Source of the DNA: Trissonchulus latispiculum
Taxonomy: Eukaryota; Nematoda; Enoplea; Enoplida; Ironidae
Length of the DNA: 64,000 nucleotides
Reading direction: 5' to 3'
Assembly (NCBI GenBank): GCA_030248195.1
Contig: JASAND010007780.1
Location: 46,638 to 110,637 of the forward strand
Positions 10,418-23,502 of the stretch are shown here, in pieces; within the stretch, counting starts at the first letter, position 1, and every line of letters begins with the position of its first letter. Below the pieces are notes generated by a model, which searched no databases, was not told the origin of the DNA, and saw only the letters and a program-made list of their open reading frames with translations. Made by a program: the position numbers and the translations under genes.

Positions 10418-12323
10418 CTATTAATAAGAATTAGTTAGGTTAGTATCCTGGGAATTAGCCCCATTGTAGCACTGTTAGGAATATAATTTGTACTGTGTTG
10501 TATAAGAGCGGCTCCTCACGTAACTCCTCCAGTTGAGGTTGTGAGTGAAGCCAAGTATGCGTGAGGTGTGAATGTTGCGTAATTGTATCTGCGTAATTGT
10601 GTGAATAACTGTGAACGTATGACTGAAATAGAATGACTGAAATAGTAATAGTATACTGAAATAATGTAGGTACGATTGTATGCGTGTGTTTGACGTTTAG
10701 ATGAGCGTGTGAAAGTAGTATGTGTGAGTCTGCATGAATGGAATTACGTTTGCTGTGTGAGTATAACAGTATGAATGGGACTGCTCATGTAGACCCCTCG
10801 CGGAGGTCTTGAGTGTAGTCCGTAGGGAAACAGCTAGTTAAGCTATAACATTAGGAAGTTGTTAGGCATAATAATTGGAACATACATTATAAGCAGTTAG
10901 GTTAGGTTAAGTACACGTTTAGTCTAGTGTTAGTTAGCTTTAATAATATTAGTTCGTGTTAGTAATAATTATCAACATTAGTAATTACGGTTAGCATTAT
11001 AATGTTAGTTAGGATGGTTAATAACCGTTAATGTCTGTTAGTATGTGATGTCCGGTTCTAGATTGACCCCCAGAGGCCCGCGTAAGTCACCTTACTCAAG
11101 GTGCGGGCCCTCTGCAAGAAAAGGGTTAATCTACAGTTGTTTAGCTAGGATTCTAGGCCCAGTTTAGGAATTTGGTAAACTCATTTGCATATTCGCGGTA
11201 ATATGGTTTAGGAACCAACTAGTAGGTTACCAACCCAGGGTAGGGTTATAATCATTGTTATTAAGTCTAGTTAGGCCTGCAGTGTGTGAAATAGGCCTAA
11301 GTTAGTACCAGGTAGCCTGTAATAGGTAACAGTAAGTAATAATTGGTAGTGATTAACATTATCCTGTTCAGTGGCCAGGTTTGGGCCCTAATTAAGTGTT
11401 ATTCGCCAATCCTGGCAAGTAGGTTACACATCATATACTGGTTAATACGTAGTAGTTAGAGTAGGTCAGTCTAGCTGTAGTTTAGGTCTGTAGTAAATAC
11501 TGAGTAGTGCACACGTGACTCTATGCCCATGAGAGGCTCGGCCAGAGCCTCAGTTGCATATTTAGCCAAGTAGGCCGGAACGGCCGCAAGCTTGGTCCTA
11601 CTCGTTCGGTTGATCCACAGAAATGTCAGTTTTAGTCTGTTTTCAACCTAAAAATACAAAATAACACATTACGCGTTACACGATGCACAATTCGGGTCTC
11701 AAACTCGCACGTGAAAGCCAATCGGTCCGGGCAATAGTTGCTGGGGTTTAATCCCCACCACCTCTGTTTCTAATGGGTTTTAACCCATTTGATTCAGGTA
11801 GCCGACGTCAGCGCGAATCTCTGCCCTGCTGCCTGCCTGTGGAATCAAGCCTGATCACTTGTCTTGTCGGTATAGTCAGATTGGTGCTAAGATTGTGTGA
11901 AGTGTCTGGATCCCGCCAGTGGTTACCTATCAGTCAGTAGTAGTCAGAATCCGTCAGTATCAGTCAGCCAGCGTGCTTACAAGTTCCAGTCCTGTTTGCT
12001 GTGCGGAGATCAGTTCAGTTCCTGTGCCTTTGTCCAGTTCGATCAGCCTAATAGGTACTTGTCAGGCCTAGTTTTAATGCGGATACGGAATTTAGACCAG
12101 CAGAGACGTTCGGCTAACCTTGTATCGCTTTTGCGGAAAAAAACTACCTGTTCAACCTAAAACTCATCTCACCACTTTTCAGTCAAAAAGGCAGTATGTT
12201 TAGTGAAAGTGGTACCGCCTACGTCTTGATCCTCACCACGGAAGCCTGTCTATAAACTCATTTTCTTGATGTAAATGCTGTTTGTATCTCTACGGAGATC
12301 CGCGGGCCACTGCAGTCCTCTTT

Positions 12324-12369
12324 CTGTGCATAGCACAGTCAGAGTGGTTTTGATAAAACCTTCTCTGAC
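12324..12369 (+). other. Adjacent hairpins in the satellite unit
   Basis: Shown for the first unit. CTGTGC-ATA-GCACAG (12324-12338) is followed by GTCAGAG..GGTTTT-GAT-AAAACC..CTCTGAC (12338-12369), stems joined across a small internal loop. In the B blocks two changes fall in this stem (T to A, and CTCTGAC to CTCTGGC); pairing is kept through a new A-T pair and a G-T wobble. Confidence 0.7.
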
Positions 12370-12429
12370 TATGTTGCAGCACAGATAGAGCCGAGCTGGC
12401 TGTCCTTCTTGGACAACCAGGCACGAGCT

Positions 12430-12450
12430 CCAGAGACTAGTTCTCTCTGG
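12430..12450 (+). other. CCAGAGA/TCTCTGG hairpin in the satellite unit
   Basis: A 7-bp perfect stem with loop CTAGTTC. It is followed directly by a GCGCT-CAC-AGCGC hairpin and preceded by GTCC-TTCTT-GGAC. All recur in nearly every unit. Confidence 0.7.
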
Positions 12451-12492
12451 GTAAGAGCGCTCACAGCGCCCATTGGCTCTCTCCTGTTCGGA

Positions 12493-12510
12493 CTAAGGCT
12501 TCGGCCTTAG
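12493..12510 (+). other. TTCG-tetraloop hairpin in the satellite unit
   Basis: CTAAGGC-TTCG-GCCTTAG is a 7-bp perfect stem closed by C(UUCG)G in RNA, an exceptionally stable tetraloop class. It recurs in essentially all 37 units at offset 236-253. Confidence 0.85.
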
Positions 12511-15500
12511 TGACTGCAGGCAGGCGTTTTTCATTATTTCTCTATGATTAATGCCTTGTATCCTTCGTGGATCCGCCTGCTGGCCCGCGTTTACCTCATT
12601 TTCTTGATGTAAATGCTGTTTGTATCTCTACGGAGATCCGCGGGCCACTGCAGTCCTCTTTCTGTGCATAGCACAGTCAGAGTGGTTTTGATAAAACCTT
12701 CTCTGACTATGTTGCAGCACAGATAGAGCCGAGCTGGCTGTCCTTCTTGGACAACCAGGCAGGAGCTCCAGAGACTAGTTCTCTCTGGGTAAGAGCGCTC
12801 ACAGCGCCCATTGGCTCTCTCCTGTTCGGACTAAGGCTTCGGCCTTAGTGACTGCAGGCAGGCGTTTTTCATTATTTCTCTATGATTAATGCCTTGTATC
12901 CTTCGTGGATCCGCCTGCTGGCCCGCGTTTACCTCATTTTCTTGATGTAAATGCTGTTTGTATCTCTACGGAGATCCGCGGGCCACTGCAGTCCTCTTTC
13001 TGTGCATACCACAGTCAGAGTGGTTTTGATAAAACCTTCTCTGACTATGTTGCAGCACAGATAGAGCCGAGCTGGCTGTCCTTCTTGGACAACCAGGCAG
13101 GAGCTCCAGAGACTAGTTCTCTCTGGGTAAGAGCGCTCACAGCGCCCATTGGCTCTCTCCTGTTCGGACTAAGGCTTCGGCCTTAGTGACTGCAGGCAGG
13201 CGTTTTTCATTATTTCTCTATGATTAATGCCTTGTATCCTTCGTGGATCCGCCTGCTGGCCCGCGTTTACCTCATTTTCTTGATGTAAATGCTGTTTGTA
13301 TCTCTACGGAGATCCGCGGGCCACTGCAGTCCTCTTTCTGTGCATAGCACAGTCAAAGTGGTTTTGATAAAACCTTCTCTGACTATGTTGCAGCACAGAT
13401 AGAGCCGTGCTGGCTGTCCTTCTTGGACAACCAGGCAGGAGCTCCAGAGACTAGTTCTCTCTGGGTAAGAGCGCTCACAGCGCCCATTGGCTCTCTCCTG
13501 TTCGGACTAAGGCTTCGGCCTTAGTGACTGCAGGCAGGCGTTTTTCATTACTTCTCTATGATTAATGCCTTGTATCCTTCGTGGATCCGCCTGCTGGCCC
13601 GCGTTTACCTCATTTTCTTGATGTAAATGCTGTTTGTATCTCTACGGAGATCCGCGGGCCACTGCAGTCCTCTTTCTGTGCATAGCACAGTCAGAGTGGT
13701 TTTGATAAAACCTTCTCTGACTATGTTGCAGCACAGATAGAGCCGAGCTGGCTGTCCTTCTTGGACAACCAGGCAGGAGCTCCAGAGACTAGTTCTCTCT
13801 GGGTAAGAGCGCTCACAGCGCCCATTGGCTCTCTCCTGTTCGGACTAAGGCTTCGGCCTTAGTGACTGCAGGCAGGCGTTTTTCATTATTTCTCTATGAT
13901 TAATGCCTTGTATCCTTCGTGGATCCGCCTGCTGGCCCGCGTTTACCTCATTTTCTTGATGTAAATGCTGTTTGTATCTCTACGGAGATCCGCGGGCCAC
14001 TGCAGTCCTCTTTCCGTGCATAGCACAGTCAGAGTGGTTTTGATAAAACCTTCTCTGACTATGTTGCAGCACAGATAGAGCCGAGCTGGCTGTCCTTCTT
14101 GGACAACCAGGCAGGAGCTCCAGAGACTAGTTCTCTCTGGGTAAGAGCGCTCACAGCGCCCATTGGCTCTCTCCTGTTCGGACTAAGGCTTCGGCCTTAG
14201 TGACTGCAGGCAGGCGTTTTTCATTATTTCTCTATGATTAATGCCTTGTATCCTTCGTGGATCCGCCTGCTGGCCCGCGTTTACCTCATTTTCTTGATGT
14301 AAATGCTGTTTGTATCTCTACGGAGATCCGCGGACCACTGCAGTCCTCTTTCTGTGCATAGCACAGTCAGAGTGGTTTTGATAAAACCTTCTCTGACTAT
14401 GTTGCAGCACAGATAGAGCCGAGCTGGCTGTCCTTCTTGGACAACCAGGCAGGAGCTCCAGAGACTAGTTCTCTCTGGGTAAGAGCGCTCACAGCGCCCA
14501 TTGGCTCTCTCCTGTTCGGACTAAGGACTAAGGCTTCGGCCTTAGTGACTGCAGGCAGGCGTTTTTCATTATTTCTCTATGATTAATGCCTTGTATCCTT
14601 CGTGGATCCGCCTGCTGGCCCGCGTTTACCTCATCTTCTTGATGTAAATGCTGTTTGTATCTCTACGGAGATCCGCGGGCCACTGCAGTCCTCTTTCTGT
14701 GCATAGCACAGTCAGAGTGGTTTTGATAAAACCTTCTCTGACTATGTTGCAGCACAGATAGAGCCGAGCTGGCTGTCCTTCTTGGACAACCAGGCAGGAG
14801 CTCCAGAGACTAGTTCTCTCTGGGTAAGAGCGCTCACAGCGCCCATTGGCTCTCTCCTGTTCGGACTAAGGCTTCGGCCTTAGTGACTGCAGGCAGGCGT
14901 TTTTCATTATTTCTCTATGATTAATGCCTTGTATCCTTCGTGGATCCGCCTGCTGGCCCGCGTTTACCTCATTTTCTTGATGTAAATGCTGTTTGTATCT
15001 CTACGGAGATCCGCGGGCCACTGCAGTCCTCTTTCTGTGCATAGCACAGTCAGAGAGGTTTTGATAAAACCTTCTCTGGCTATGTTGCAGCACAGATAGA
15101 GCCGAGCTGGCTGTCCTTCTGGGACAACCAGGCAGGAGCTCCAGAGACTAGTTCTCTCTGGGTAAGAGCGCTCACAGCGCCCATTGGCTCTCTCCTGTTC
15201 GGACTAAGGCTTCGGCCTTAGTGACTGCAGGCAGGCGTTTTTCATTATTTCTTTATGATTAATGCCTTGTATCCTTCGTGGATCCGCCTGCTGGCCCGCG
15301 TTTACCTCATTTTCTTGATGTAAATGCTGTTTGTATCTCTACGGAGATCCGCGGGCCACTGCAGTCCTCTTTCTGTGCATAGCACAGTCAGAGAGGTTTT
15401 GATAAAACCTTCTCTGGCTATGTTGCAGCACAGATAGAGCCGAGCTGGCTGTCCTTCTGGGACAACCAGGCAGGAGCTCCAGAGACTAGTTCTCTCTGGG

Positions 15501-18500
15501 TAAGAGCGCTCACAGCGCCCATTGGCTCTCTCCTGTTCGGACTAAGGCTTCGGCCTTAGTGACTGCAGGCAGGCGTTTTTCATTATTTCTTTATGATTAA
15601 TGCCTTGTATCCTTCGTGGATCCGCCTGCTGGCCCGCGTTTACCTCATTTTCTTGATGTAAATGCTGTTTGTATCTCTACGGAGATCCGCGGGCCACTGC
15701 AGTCCTCTTTCTGTGCATAGCACAGTCAGAGAGGTTTTGATAAAACCTTCTCTGGCTATGTTGCAGCACAGATAGAGCCGAGCTGGCTGTCCTTCTGGGA
15801 CAACCAGGCAGGAGCTCCAGAGACTAGTTCTCTCTGGGTAAGAGCGCTCACAGCGCCCATTGGCTCTCTCCTGTTCGGACTAAGGCTTCGGCCTTAGTGA
15901 CTGCAGGCAGGCGTTTTTCATTATTTCTTTATGATTAATGCCTTGTATCCTTCGTGGATCCGCCTGCTGGCCCGCGTTTACCTCATTTTCTTGATGTAAA
16001 TGCTGTTTGTATCTCTACGGAGATCCGCGGGCCACTGCAGTCCTCTTTCTGTGCATAGCACAGTCAGAGAGGTTTTGATAAAACCTTCTCTGGCTATGTT
16101 GCAGCACAGATAGAGCCGAGCTGGCTGTCCTTCTGGGACAACCAGGCAGGAGCTCCAGAGACTAGTTCTCTCTGGGTAAGAGCGCTCACAGCGCCCATTG
16201 GCTCTCTCCTGTTCGGACTAAGGCTTCGGCCTTAGTGACTGCAGGCAGGCGTTTTTCATTATTTCTTTATGATTAATGCCTTGTATCCTTCGTGGATCCG
16301 CCTGCTGGCCCGCGTTTACCTCATTTTCTTGATGTAAATGCTGTTTGTATCTCTACGGAGATCCGCGGGCCACTGCAGTCCTCTTTCTGTGCATAGCACA
16401 GTCAGAGAGGTTTTGATAAAACCTTCTCTGGCTATGTTGCAGCACAGATAGAGCCGAGCTGGCTGTCCTTCTGGGACAACCAGGCAGGAGCTCCAGAGAC
16501 TAGTTCTCTCTGGGTAAGAGCGCTCACAGCGCCCATTGGCTCTCTCCTGTTCGGACTAAGGCTTCGGCCTTAGTGACTGCAGGCAGGCGTTTTTCATTAT
16601 TTCTTTATGATTAATGCCTTGTATCCTTCGTGGATCCGCCTGCTGGCCCGCGTTTACCTCATTTTCTTGATGTAAATGCTGTTTGTATCTCTACGGAGAT
16701 CCGCGGGCCACTGCAGTCCTCTTTCTGTGCATAGCACAGTCAGAGAGGTTTTGATAAAACCTTCTCTGGCTATGTTGCAGCACAGATAGAGCCGAGCTGG
16801 CTGTCCTTCTGGGACAACCAGGCAGGAGCTCCAGAGACTAGTTCTCTCTGGGTAAGAGCGCTCACAGCGCCCATTGGCTCTCTCCTGTTCGGACTAAGGC
16901 TTCGGCCTTAGTGACTGCAGGCAGGCGTTTTTCATTATTTCTTTATGATTAATGCCTTGTATCCTTCGTGGATCCGCCTGCTGGCCCGCGTTTACCTCAT
17001 TTTCTTGATGTAAATGCTGTTTGTATCTCTACGGAGATCCGCGGGCCACTGCAGTCCTCTTTCTGTGCATAGCACAGTCAGAGAGGTTTTGATAAAACCT
17101 TCTCTGGCTATGTTGCAGCACAGATAGAGCCGAGCTGGCTGTCCTTCTGGGACAACCAGGCAGGAGCTCCAGAGACTAGTTCTCTCTGGGTAAGAGCGCT
17201 CACAGCGCCCATTGGCTCTCTCCTGTTCGGACTAAGGCTTCGGCCTTAGTGACTGCAGGCAGGCGTTTTTCATTATTTCTTTATGATTAATGCCTTGTAT
17301 CCTTCGTGGATCCGCCTGCTGGCCCGCGTTTACCTCATTTTCTTGATGTAAATGCTGTTTGTATCTCTACGGAGATCCGCGGGCCACTGCAGTCCTCTTT
17401 CTGTGCATAGCACAGTCAGAGAGGTTTTGATAAAACCTTCTCTGGCTATGTTGCAGCACAGATAGAGCCGAGCTGGCTGTCCTTCTGGGACAACCAGGCA
17501 GGAGCTCCAGAGACTAGTTCTCTCTGGGTAAGAGCGCTCACAGCGCCCATTGGCTCTCTCCTGTTCGGACTAAGGCTTCGGCCTTAGTGACTGCAGGCAG
17601 GCGTTTTTCATTATTTCTTTATGATTAATGCCTTGTATCCTTCGTGGATCCGCCTGCTGGCCCGCGTTTACCTCATTTTCTTGATGTAAATGCTGTTTGT
17701 ATCTCTACGGAGATCCGCGGGCCACTGCAGTCCTCTTTCTGTGCATAGCACAGTCAGAGAGGTTTTGATAAAACCTTCTCTGGCTATGTTGCAGCACAGA
17801 TAGAGCCGAGCTGGCTGTCCTTCTTGGACAACCAGGCAGGAGCTCCAGAGACTAGTTCTCTCTGGGTAAGAGCGCTCACAGCGCCCATTGGCTCTCTCCT
17901 GTTCGGACTAAGGCTTCGGCCTTAGTGACTGCAGGCAGGCGTTTTTCATTATTTCTCTATGATTAATGCCTTGTATCCTTCGTGGATCCGCCTGCTGGCC
18001 CGCGTTTACCTCATTTTCTTGATGTAAATGCTGTTTGTATCTCTACGGAGATCCGCGGGCCACTGCAGTCCTCTTTCTGTGCATAGCACAGTCAGAGAGG
18101 TTTTGATAAAACCTTCTCTGGCTATGTTGCAGCACAGATAGAGCCGAGCTGGCTGTCCTTCTTGGACAACCAGGCAGGAGCTCCAGAGACTAGTTCTCTC
18201 TGGGTAAGAGCGCTCACAGCGCCCATTGGCTCTCTCCTGTTCGGACTAAGGCTTCGGCCTTAGTGACTGCAGGCAGGCGTTTTTCATTATTTCTCTATGA
18301 TTAATGCCTTGTATCCTTCGTGGATCCGCCTGCTGGCCCGCGTTTACCTCATTTTCTTGATGTAAATGCTGTTTGTATCTCTACGGAGATCCGCGGGCCA
18401 CTGCAGTCCTCTTTCTGTGCATAGCACAGTCAGAGAGGTTTTGATAAAACCTTCTCTGGCTATGTTGCAGCACAGATAGAGCCGAGCTGGCTGTCCTTCT

Positions 18501-21500
18501 TGGACAACCAGGCAGGAGCTCCAGAGACTAGTTCTCTCTGGGTAAGAGCGCTCACAGCGCCCATTGGCTCTCTCCTGTTCGGACTAAGGCTTCGGCCTTA
18601 GTGACTGCAGGCAGGCGTTTTTCATTATTTCTCTATGATTAATGCCTTGTATCCTTCGTGGATCCGCCTGCTGGCCCGCGTTTACCTCATTTTCTTGATG
18701 TAAATGCTGTTTGTATCTCTACGGAGATCCGCGGGCCACTGCAGTCCTCTTTCTGTGCATAGCACAGTCAGAGAGGTTTTGATAAAACCTTCTCTGGCTA
18801 TGTTGCAGCACAGATAGAGCCGAGCTGGCTGTCCTTCTTGGACAACCAGGCAGGAGCTCCAGAGACTAGTTCTCTCTGGGTAAGAGCGCTCACAGCGCCC
18901 ATTGGCTCTCTCCTGTTCGGACTAAGGCTTCGGCCTTAGTGACTGCAGGCAGGCGTTTTTCATTATTTCTCTATGATTAATGCCTTGTATCCCTCGTGGA
19001 TCCGCCTGCTGGCCCGCGTTTACCTCATTTTCTTGATGTAAATGCTGTTTGTATCTCTACGGAGATCCGCGGGCCACTGCAGTCCTCTTTCTGTGCATAG
19101 CACAGTCAGAGAGGTTTTGATAAAACCTTCTCTGGCTATGTTGCAGCACAGATAGAGCCGAGCTGGCTGTCCTTCTTGGACAACCAGGCAGGAGCTCCAG
19201 AGACTAGTTCTCTCTGGGTAAGAGCGCTCACAGCGCCCATTGGCTCTCTCCTGTTCGGACTAAGGCTTCGGCCTTAGTGACTGCAGGCAGGCGTTTTTCA
19301 TTATTTCTCTATGATTAATGCCTTGTATCCTTCGTGGATCCGCCTGCTGGCCCGCGTTTACCTCATTTTCTTGATGTAAATGCTGTTTGTATCTCTACGG
19401 AGATCCGCGGGCCACTGCAGTCCTCTTTCTGTGCATAGCACAGTCAGAGAGGTTTTGATAAAACCTTCTCTGGCTATGTTGCAGCACAGATAGAGCCGAG
19501 CTGGCTGTCCTTCTTGGACAACCAGGCAGGAGCTCCAGAGACTAGTTCTCTCTGGGTAAGAGCGCTCACAGCGCCCATTGGCTCTCTCCTGTTCGGACTA
19601 AGGCTTCGGCCTTAGTGACTGCAGGCAGGCGTTTTTCATTATTTCTCTATGATTAATGCCTTGTATCCTTCGTGGATCCGCCTGCTGGCCCGCGTTTACC
19701 TCATTTTCTTGATGTAAATGCTGTTTGTATCTCTACGGAGATCCGCGGGCCACTGCAGTCCTCTTTCTGTGCATAGCACAGTCAGAGAGGTTTTGATAAA
19801 ACCTTCTCTGGCTATGTTGCAGCACAGATAGAGCCGAGCTGGCTGTCCTTCTTGGACAACCAGGCAGGAGCTCCAGAGACTAGTTCTCTCTGGGTAAGAG
19901 CGCTCACAGCGCCCATTGGCTCTCTCCTGTTCGGACTAAGGCTTCGGCCTTAGTGACTGCAGGCAGGCGTTTTTCATTATTTCTCTATGATTAATGCCTT
20001 GTATCCTTCGTGGATCCGCCTGCTGGCCCGCGTTTACCTCATTTTCTTGATGTAAATGCTGTTTGTATCTCTACGGAGATCCGCGGGCCACTGCAGTCCT
20101 CTTTCTGTGCATAGCACAGTCAGAGAGGTTTTGATAAAACCTTCTCTGGCTATGTTGCAGCACAGATAGAGCCGAGCTGGCTGTCCTTCTTGGACAACCA
20201 GGCAGGAGCTCCAGAGACTAGTTCTCTCTGGGTAAGAGCGCTCACAGCGCCCATTGGCTCTCTCCTGTTCGGACTAAGGCTTCGGCCTTAGTGACTGCAG
20301 GCAGGCGTTTTTCATTATTTCTCTATGATTAATGCCTTGTATCCTTCGTGGATCCGCCTGCTGGCCCGCGTTTACCTCATTTTCTTGATGTAAATGCTGT
20401 TTGTATCTCTACGGAGATCCGCGGGCCACTGCAGTCCTCTTTCTGTGCATAGCACAGTCAGAGAGGTTTTGATAAAACCTTCTCTGGCTATGTTGCAGCA
20501 CAGATAGAGCCGAGCTGGCTGTCCTTCTTGGACAACCAGGCAGGAGCTCCAGAGACTAGTTCTCTCTGGGTAAGAGCGCTCACAGCGCCCATTGGCTCTC
20601 TCCTGTTCGGACTAAGGCTTCGGCCTTAGTGACTGCAGGCAGGCGTTTTTCATTATTTCTCTATGATTAATGCCTTGTATCCTTCGTGGATCCGCCTGCT
20701 GGCCCGCGTTTACCTCATTTTCTTGATGTAAATGCTGTTTGTATCTCTACGGAGATCCGCGGGCCACTGCAGTCCTCTTTCTGTGCATAGCACAGTCAGA
20801 GTGGTTTTGATAAAACCTTCTCTGACTATGTTGCAGCACAGATAGAGCCGAGCTGGCTGTCCTTCTTGGACAACCAGGCAGGAGCTCCAGAGACTAGTTC
20901 TCTCTGGGTAAGAGCACTCACAGCGCCCATTGGCTCTCTCCTGTTCGGACTAAGGCTTCGGCCTTAGTGACTGCAGGCAGGCGTTTTTCATTATTTCTCT
21001 ATGATTAATGCCTTGTATCCTTCGTGGATCCGCCTGCTGGCCCGCGTTTACCTCATTTTCTTGATGTAAATGCTGTTTGTATCTCTACGGAGATCCGCGG
21101 ACCACTGCAGTCCTCTTTCTGTGCATAGCACAGTCAGAGTGGTTTTGATAAAACCTTCTCTGACTATGTTGCAGCACAGATAGAGCCGAGCTGGCTGTCC
21201 TTCTTGGACAACCAGGCAGGAGCTCCAGAGACTAGTTCTCTCTGGGTAAGAGCGCTCACAGCGCCCATTGGCGCTCTCGTGTTCGGACTAAGGCTTCGGC
21301 CTTAGTGACTGCAGGCAGGCGTTTTTCATTATTTCTCTATGATTAATGCCTTGTATCCTTCGTGGATCCGCCTGCTGGCCCGCGTTTACCTCATTTTCTT
21401 GATGTAAATGCTGTTTGTATCTCTACGGAGATCCGCGGGCCACTGCAGTCCTCTCTCTGTGCATAGCACAGTCAGAGTGGTTTTGATAAAACCTTCTCTG

Positions 21501-21900
21501 ACTATGTTGCAGCACAGATAGAGCCGAGCTGGCTGTCCTTCTTGGACAACCAGGCAGAAGCTCCAGAGACCAGTTCTCTCTGGGTAAGAGCGCTCACAGC
21601 GCCCATTGGCTCTCTCCTGTTCGGACTAAGGCTTCGGCCTTAGTGACTGCAGGCAGGCGTTTTTCATTATTTCTCTATGATTAATGCCTTGTATCCTTCG
21701 TGGATCCGCCTGCTGGCCCGCGTTTACCTCATTTTCTTGATGTAAATGCTGTTTGTATCTCTACGGAGATCCGCGGGCCACTGCAGTCCTCTTTCTGTGC
21801 ATAGCACAGTCAGAGTGGTTTTGATAAAACCTTCTCTGACTATGTTGCAGCACAGATAGAGCCGAGCTGGCTGTCCTTGTTGGACAACCAGGCAGGAGCA

Positions 21901-21977
21901 CCAGAGACTAGTTCTCTCTGGGTAAGAGAGCCAATGGGTGCTGTGAGCGCTCTTACCCAGAGAGAACTAGTCTCTGG
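21901..21977. repeat. Inverted duplication within satellite unit 29
   Basis: CCAGAGACTAG..GTAAGAG (21901-21928) is followed after about 21 bp by its reverse complement (21950-21977), then the unit resumes. This lengthens the unit to 456 bp. Confidence 0.9.
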
Positions 21978-23425
21978 AGCCGAGCTGGCTGTCCTTCTTG
22001 GACAACCAGGCAGGAGCTCCAGAGACTAGTTCTCTCTGGGTAAGAGCGCTCACAGCGCCCATTGGCTCTCTCCTGTTCGGACTAAGGCTTCGGCCTTAGT
22101 GACTGCAGGCAGGCGTTTTTCATTATTTCTCTATGATTAATGCCTTGCATCCTTCCTGGATCCGCCTGCTGGCCCGCGTTTACCTCATTTTCTTGATGTA
22201 AACGCTGTTTGTATCTCTACGGAGATCCGCGGGCTCTCTACGGAGATCCGCGGGCCACTGCAGTCCTCTTTCTGTGCATAGCACAGTCAGAGTGGTTTTG
22301 ATAAAACCTTCTCTGACTATGTTGCAGCACAGATAGAGCCGAGCTGGCTGTCCTTCTTGGACAACCAGGCAGGAGCTCCAGAGACTAGTTCTCTCTGGGT
22401 AAGAGCAATGGGTGGGAGGAGGGAGAGACAGTTCCGGGAAGCTCACAGCGCCCATTGGCTCTCTCCTGTTCGGACTAAGGCTTCGGCCTCAGTGACTGCA
22501 GGCAGGCGTTTTTCATTATTTCTCGATGATTAATGCCTTGTATCCTTCGTGGATCCGCCTGCTGGCCCAAGTTTACCTCATTTTCTTGATGTAAATGCTG
22601 TTTGTATCTCTACGGAGATCCGCGGGCCACTGCAGTCCTCTTTCTGTGCATAGCACAGTCAGAGTGGTTTTGATAAAACCTTCTCTGACTATGTTGCAGC
22701 ACAGATAGAGCCGAGCTGGCTGTCCTTCTTGGACAACCAGGCAGGAGCTCCAGAGACTAGTTCTCTCTGGGTAAGAGCGCTCACAGCGCCCATTGGCTCT
22801 CTCCTGTTCGGACTAAGGCTTCGGCCTTAGTGACTGCAGGCAGGCGTTTTTCATTATTTCTCTATGATTAATGCCTTGTATCCTTCCTGGATCCGCCTGC
22901 TGGCCCGCGTTTACCTCATTTTCTTGATGTAAACGCTGTTTGTATCTCTACGGAGATCCGCGGGCCACTGCAGTCCTCTTTCTGTGCATAGCACAGTCAG
23001 AGTGGTTTTGATAAAACCTTCTCTGACTATGTTGCAGCACAGATAGAGCCGAGCTGGCTGTCCTTCTTGGACAACCAGGCAGGAGCTCCAGAGACTAGTT
23101 CTCTCTGGGTAAGAGCGCTCACAGCGCCCATTGGCTCTCTCCTGTTCGGACTAAGGCTTCGGCCTTAGTGACTGCAGGCAGGCGTTTTTCATTATTTCTC
23201 TATGATTAATGCCTTGTATCCTTCGTGGATCCGCCTGCTGGCCCGCGTTTACCTCATTTTCTTGATGTAAATGCTGTTTGTATCTCTACGGAGATCCGCG
23301 GGCCACTGCAGTCCTCTTTCTGTGCATAGCACAGTCAGAGTGGTTTTGATAAAACCTTCTCTGACTATGTTGCAGCACAGATAGAGCCGAGCTGGCTGTC
23401 CTTGTTGGACAACCAGGCAGGAGCT

Positions 23426-23502
23426 CCAGAGACTAGTTCTCTCTGGGTAAGAGAGCCAATGGGCGCTGTGAGCGCTCTTACCCAGAGAGAACTAGTCTCT
23501 GG
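23426..23502. repeat. Inverted duplication within satellite unit 33
   Basis: Same rearrangement as at 21901-21977, again in a 456-bp unit, 1525 bp downstream. The shared breakpoints imply copying of a multi-unit block rather than two independent events. Confidence 0.9.

Noticed and set aside
10850..11450. TTAGG telomere-like repeats in the 5' LTR
   Set aside because: GTTAG words are frequent but not in regular tandem; this is strand-biased composition, not a telomeric array.
11897..12160. LTR ORFs at 11897-12160 and 45426-45734
   Set aside because: They start from a non-ATG codon, their ends differ between LTRs, and no domain is seen.
12905..13186. 93-codon ORF inside the satellite unit
   Set aside because: It is a chance frame of the repeat. 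It does not stay open in all units and has no domain.
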